Shown: positions 6,951 to 7,285 of the stretch, piece by piece
Layout of the letters: every line of letters starts with the position of its first letter
Position numbering within the stretch: the first letter of the stretch is position 1
Assembly (NCBI GenBank): GCA_025351545.1
Contig: JANXVQ010000067.1
Span: 1 to 7,285, forward strand
Length of the DNA: 7,285 nt
Direction of reading: 5' to 3'
Source of the DNA: Spirosoma sp.
GTDB lineage: Bacteria > Bacteroidota > Bacteroidia > Cytophagales > Spirosomataceae
Program-made: the position numbers and the translations under genes
The notes under the pieces: generated by a model
What the model was told of the DNA's origin: nothing
Seen by the model: the letters and a program-made list of their open reading frames with translations, nothing else
The model's database searches: none

Positions 6951-7285
6951 ATGAAAATTCTCGCGATATCAGGCAGTCTGCGGGCCGGTTCTACCAACAC
7001 ATCCCTGCTTCGTGCAGCTGCCGAACTGGCACCCCCAACTATAACAGTTACACTCTACGGCGGTTTAGAAGACATCCCTCCTTTCAGTCCCGAACGCGAC
7101 AAAGAAAATAGCTCAGAGCCTGTCAATAAACTCCGCTTGCTACTTCAGGAGGCAGATGCTGTCCTGATTTGTACGCCGGAATATATTCATGGAATACCGG
7201 GTGTTCTAAAAAACATGCTCGATTGGCTCGCATCGTCGGGTGAGTTTTTGTATAAACCCGTTGGGGTGATCAGCGCGGGACCATC
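6951..7285 (+). CDS. NAD(P)H-dependent FMN reductase-like flavoprotein, 3' end outside the window
   Basis: The first 111 codons plus two bases of a flavodoxin-fold protein are present, and the frame is open to the window edge. It begins MKILAISGSLRAGSTNTSLL, with the phosphate-binding loop GSLRAGSTN (8-16) used for FMN in the NADPH-dependent FMN reductase family (SsuE, chromate/quinone reductase YieF, azoreductase-like). The second family hallmark reads TPEYIHGIPGVLKNMLDWLA, a variant of the usual TPEYN-S-PG-LKN-DW motif. Such enzymes reduce FMN or quinones in the cytosol. The 18-base gap after the siroheme gene suggests co-transcription. A link to sulfur or nitrite metabolism is possible but not shown. 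Confidence 0.9.
   Translation, partial: MKILAISGSLRAGSTNTSLLRAAAELAPPTITVTLYGGLEDIPPFSPERDKENSSEPVNKLRLLLQEADAVLICTPEYIHGIPGVLKNMLDWLASSGEFLYKPVGVISAGP

Overview
The window looks like ordinary chromosomal DNA from a Bacteroidota bacterium, probably a Cytophagales member of the Spirosoma type. This is an inference from three things: exact matches to the Bacteroidota -7 promoter element TAnnTTTG upstream of several genes, no clear Shine-Dalgarno sequences, and two secreted beta-barrel proteins of the PorT-like outer-membrane class typical of the phylum. No RNA genes, transposases, CRISPR arrays, phage genes or recognisable defence genes are visible.

Layout. On the left, two minus-strand genes lie 97 bases apart and could form one transcript: an integral-membrane glycosyltransferase of the ArnT/PMT (GT39) class (577-2241), then a small lipoprotein with an Ig-like beta domain (45-479), ending at a perfect 14-bp hairpin (1-32). 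A divergent promoter region (2242-2442) separates them from pgi, glucose-6-phosphate isomerase (2443-4101), on the plus strand. Next come two tandem paralogous outer-membrane beta-barrel proteins (4263-5144 and 5375-6268). Their barrels are similar, but their exported N-terminal linkers are unrelated: one is Asn/Thr/Ser-rich, the other Asp/Arg-rich. The right end holds a siroheme-synthesis enzyme (precorrin-2 dehydrogenase/ferrochelatase, 6366-6932). Eighteen bases later an NAD(P)H-dependent FMN reductase-like gene begins (6951) and runs off the window.

The gene contents are mostly housekeeping and envelope functions. The most unusual structure is between genes. A perfect 24-bp stem-loop with a T-tract ends exactly at the start codon of the siroheme gene, and an exact TAnnTTTG element begins at the last base of its left arm and runs into its loop. 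This suggests a promoter nested in the terminator of the preceding gene. A weaker version of the same layout occurs between pgi and the first barrel gene, and the second barrel gene has a long imperfect hairpin in its presumed 5' leader.
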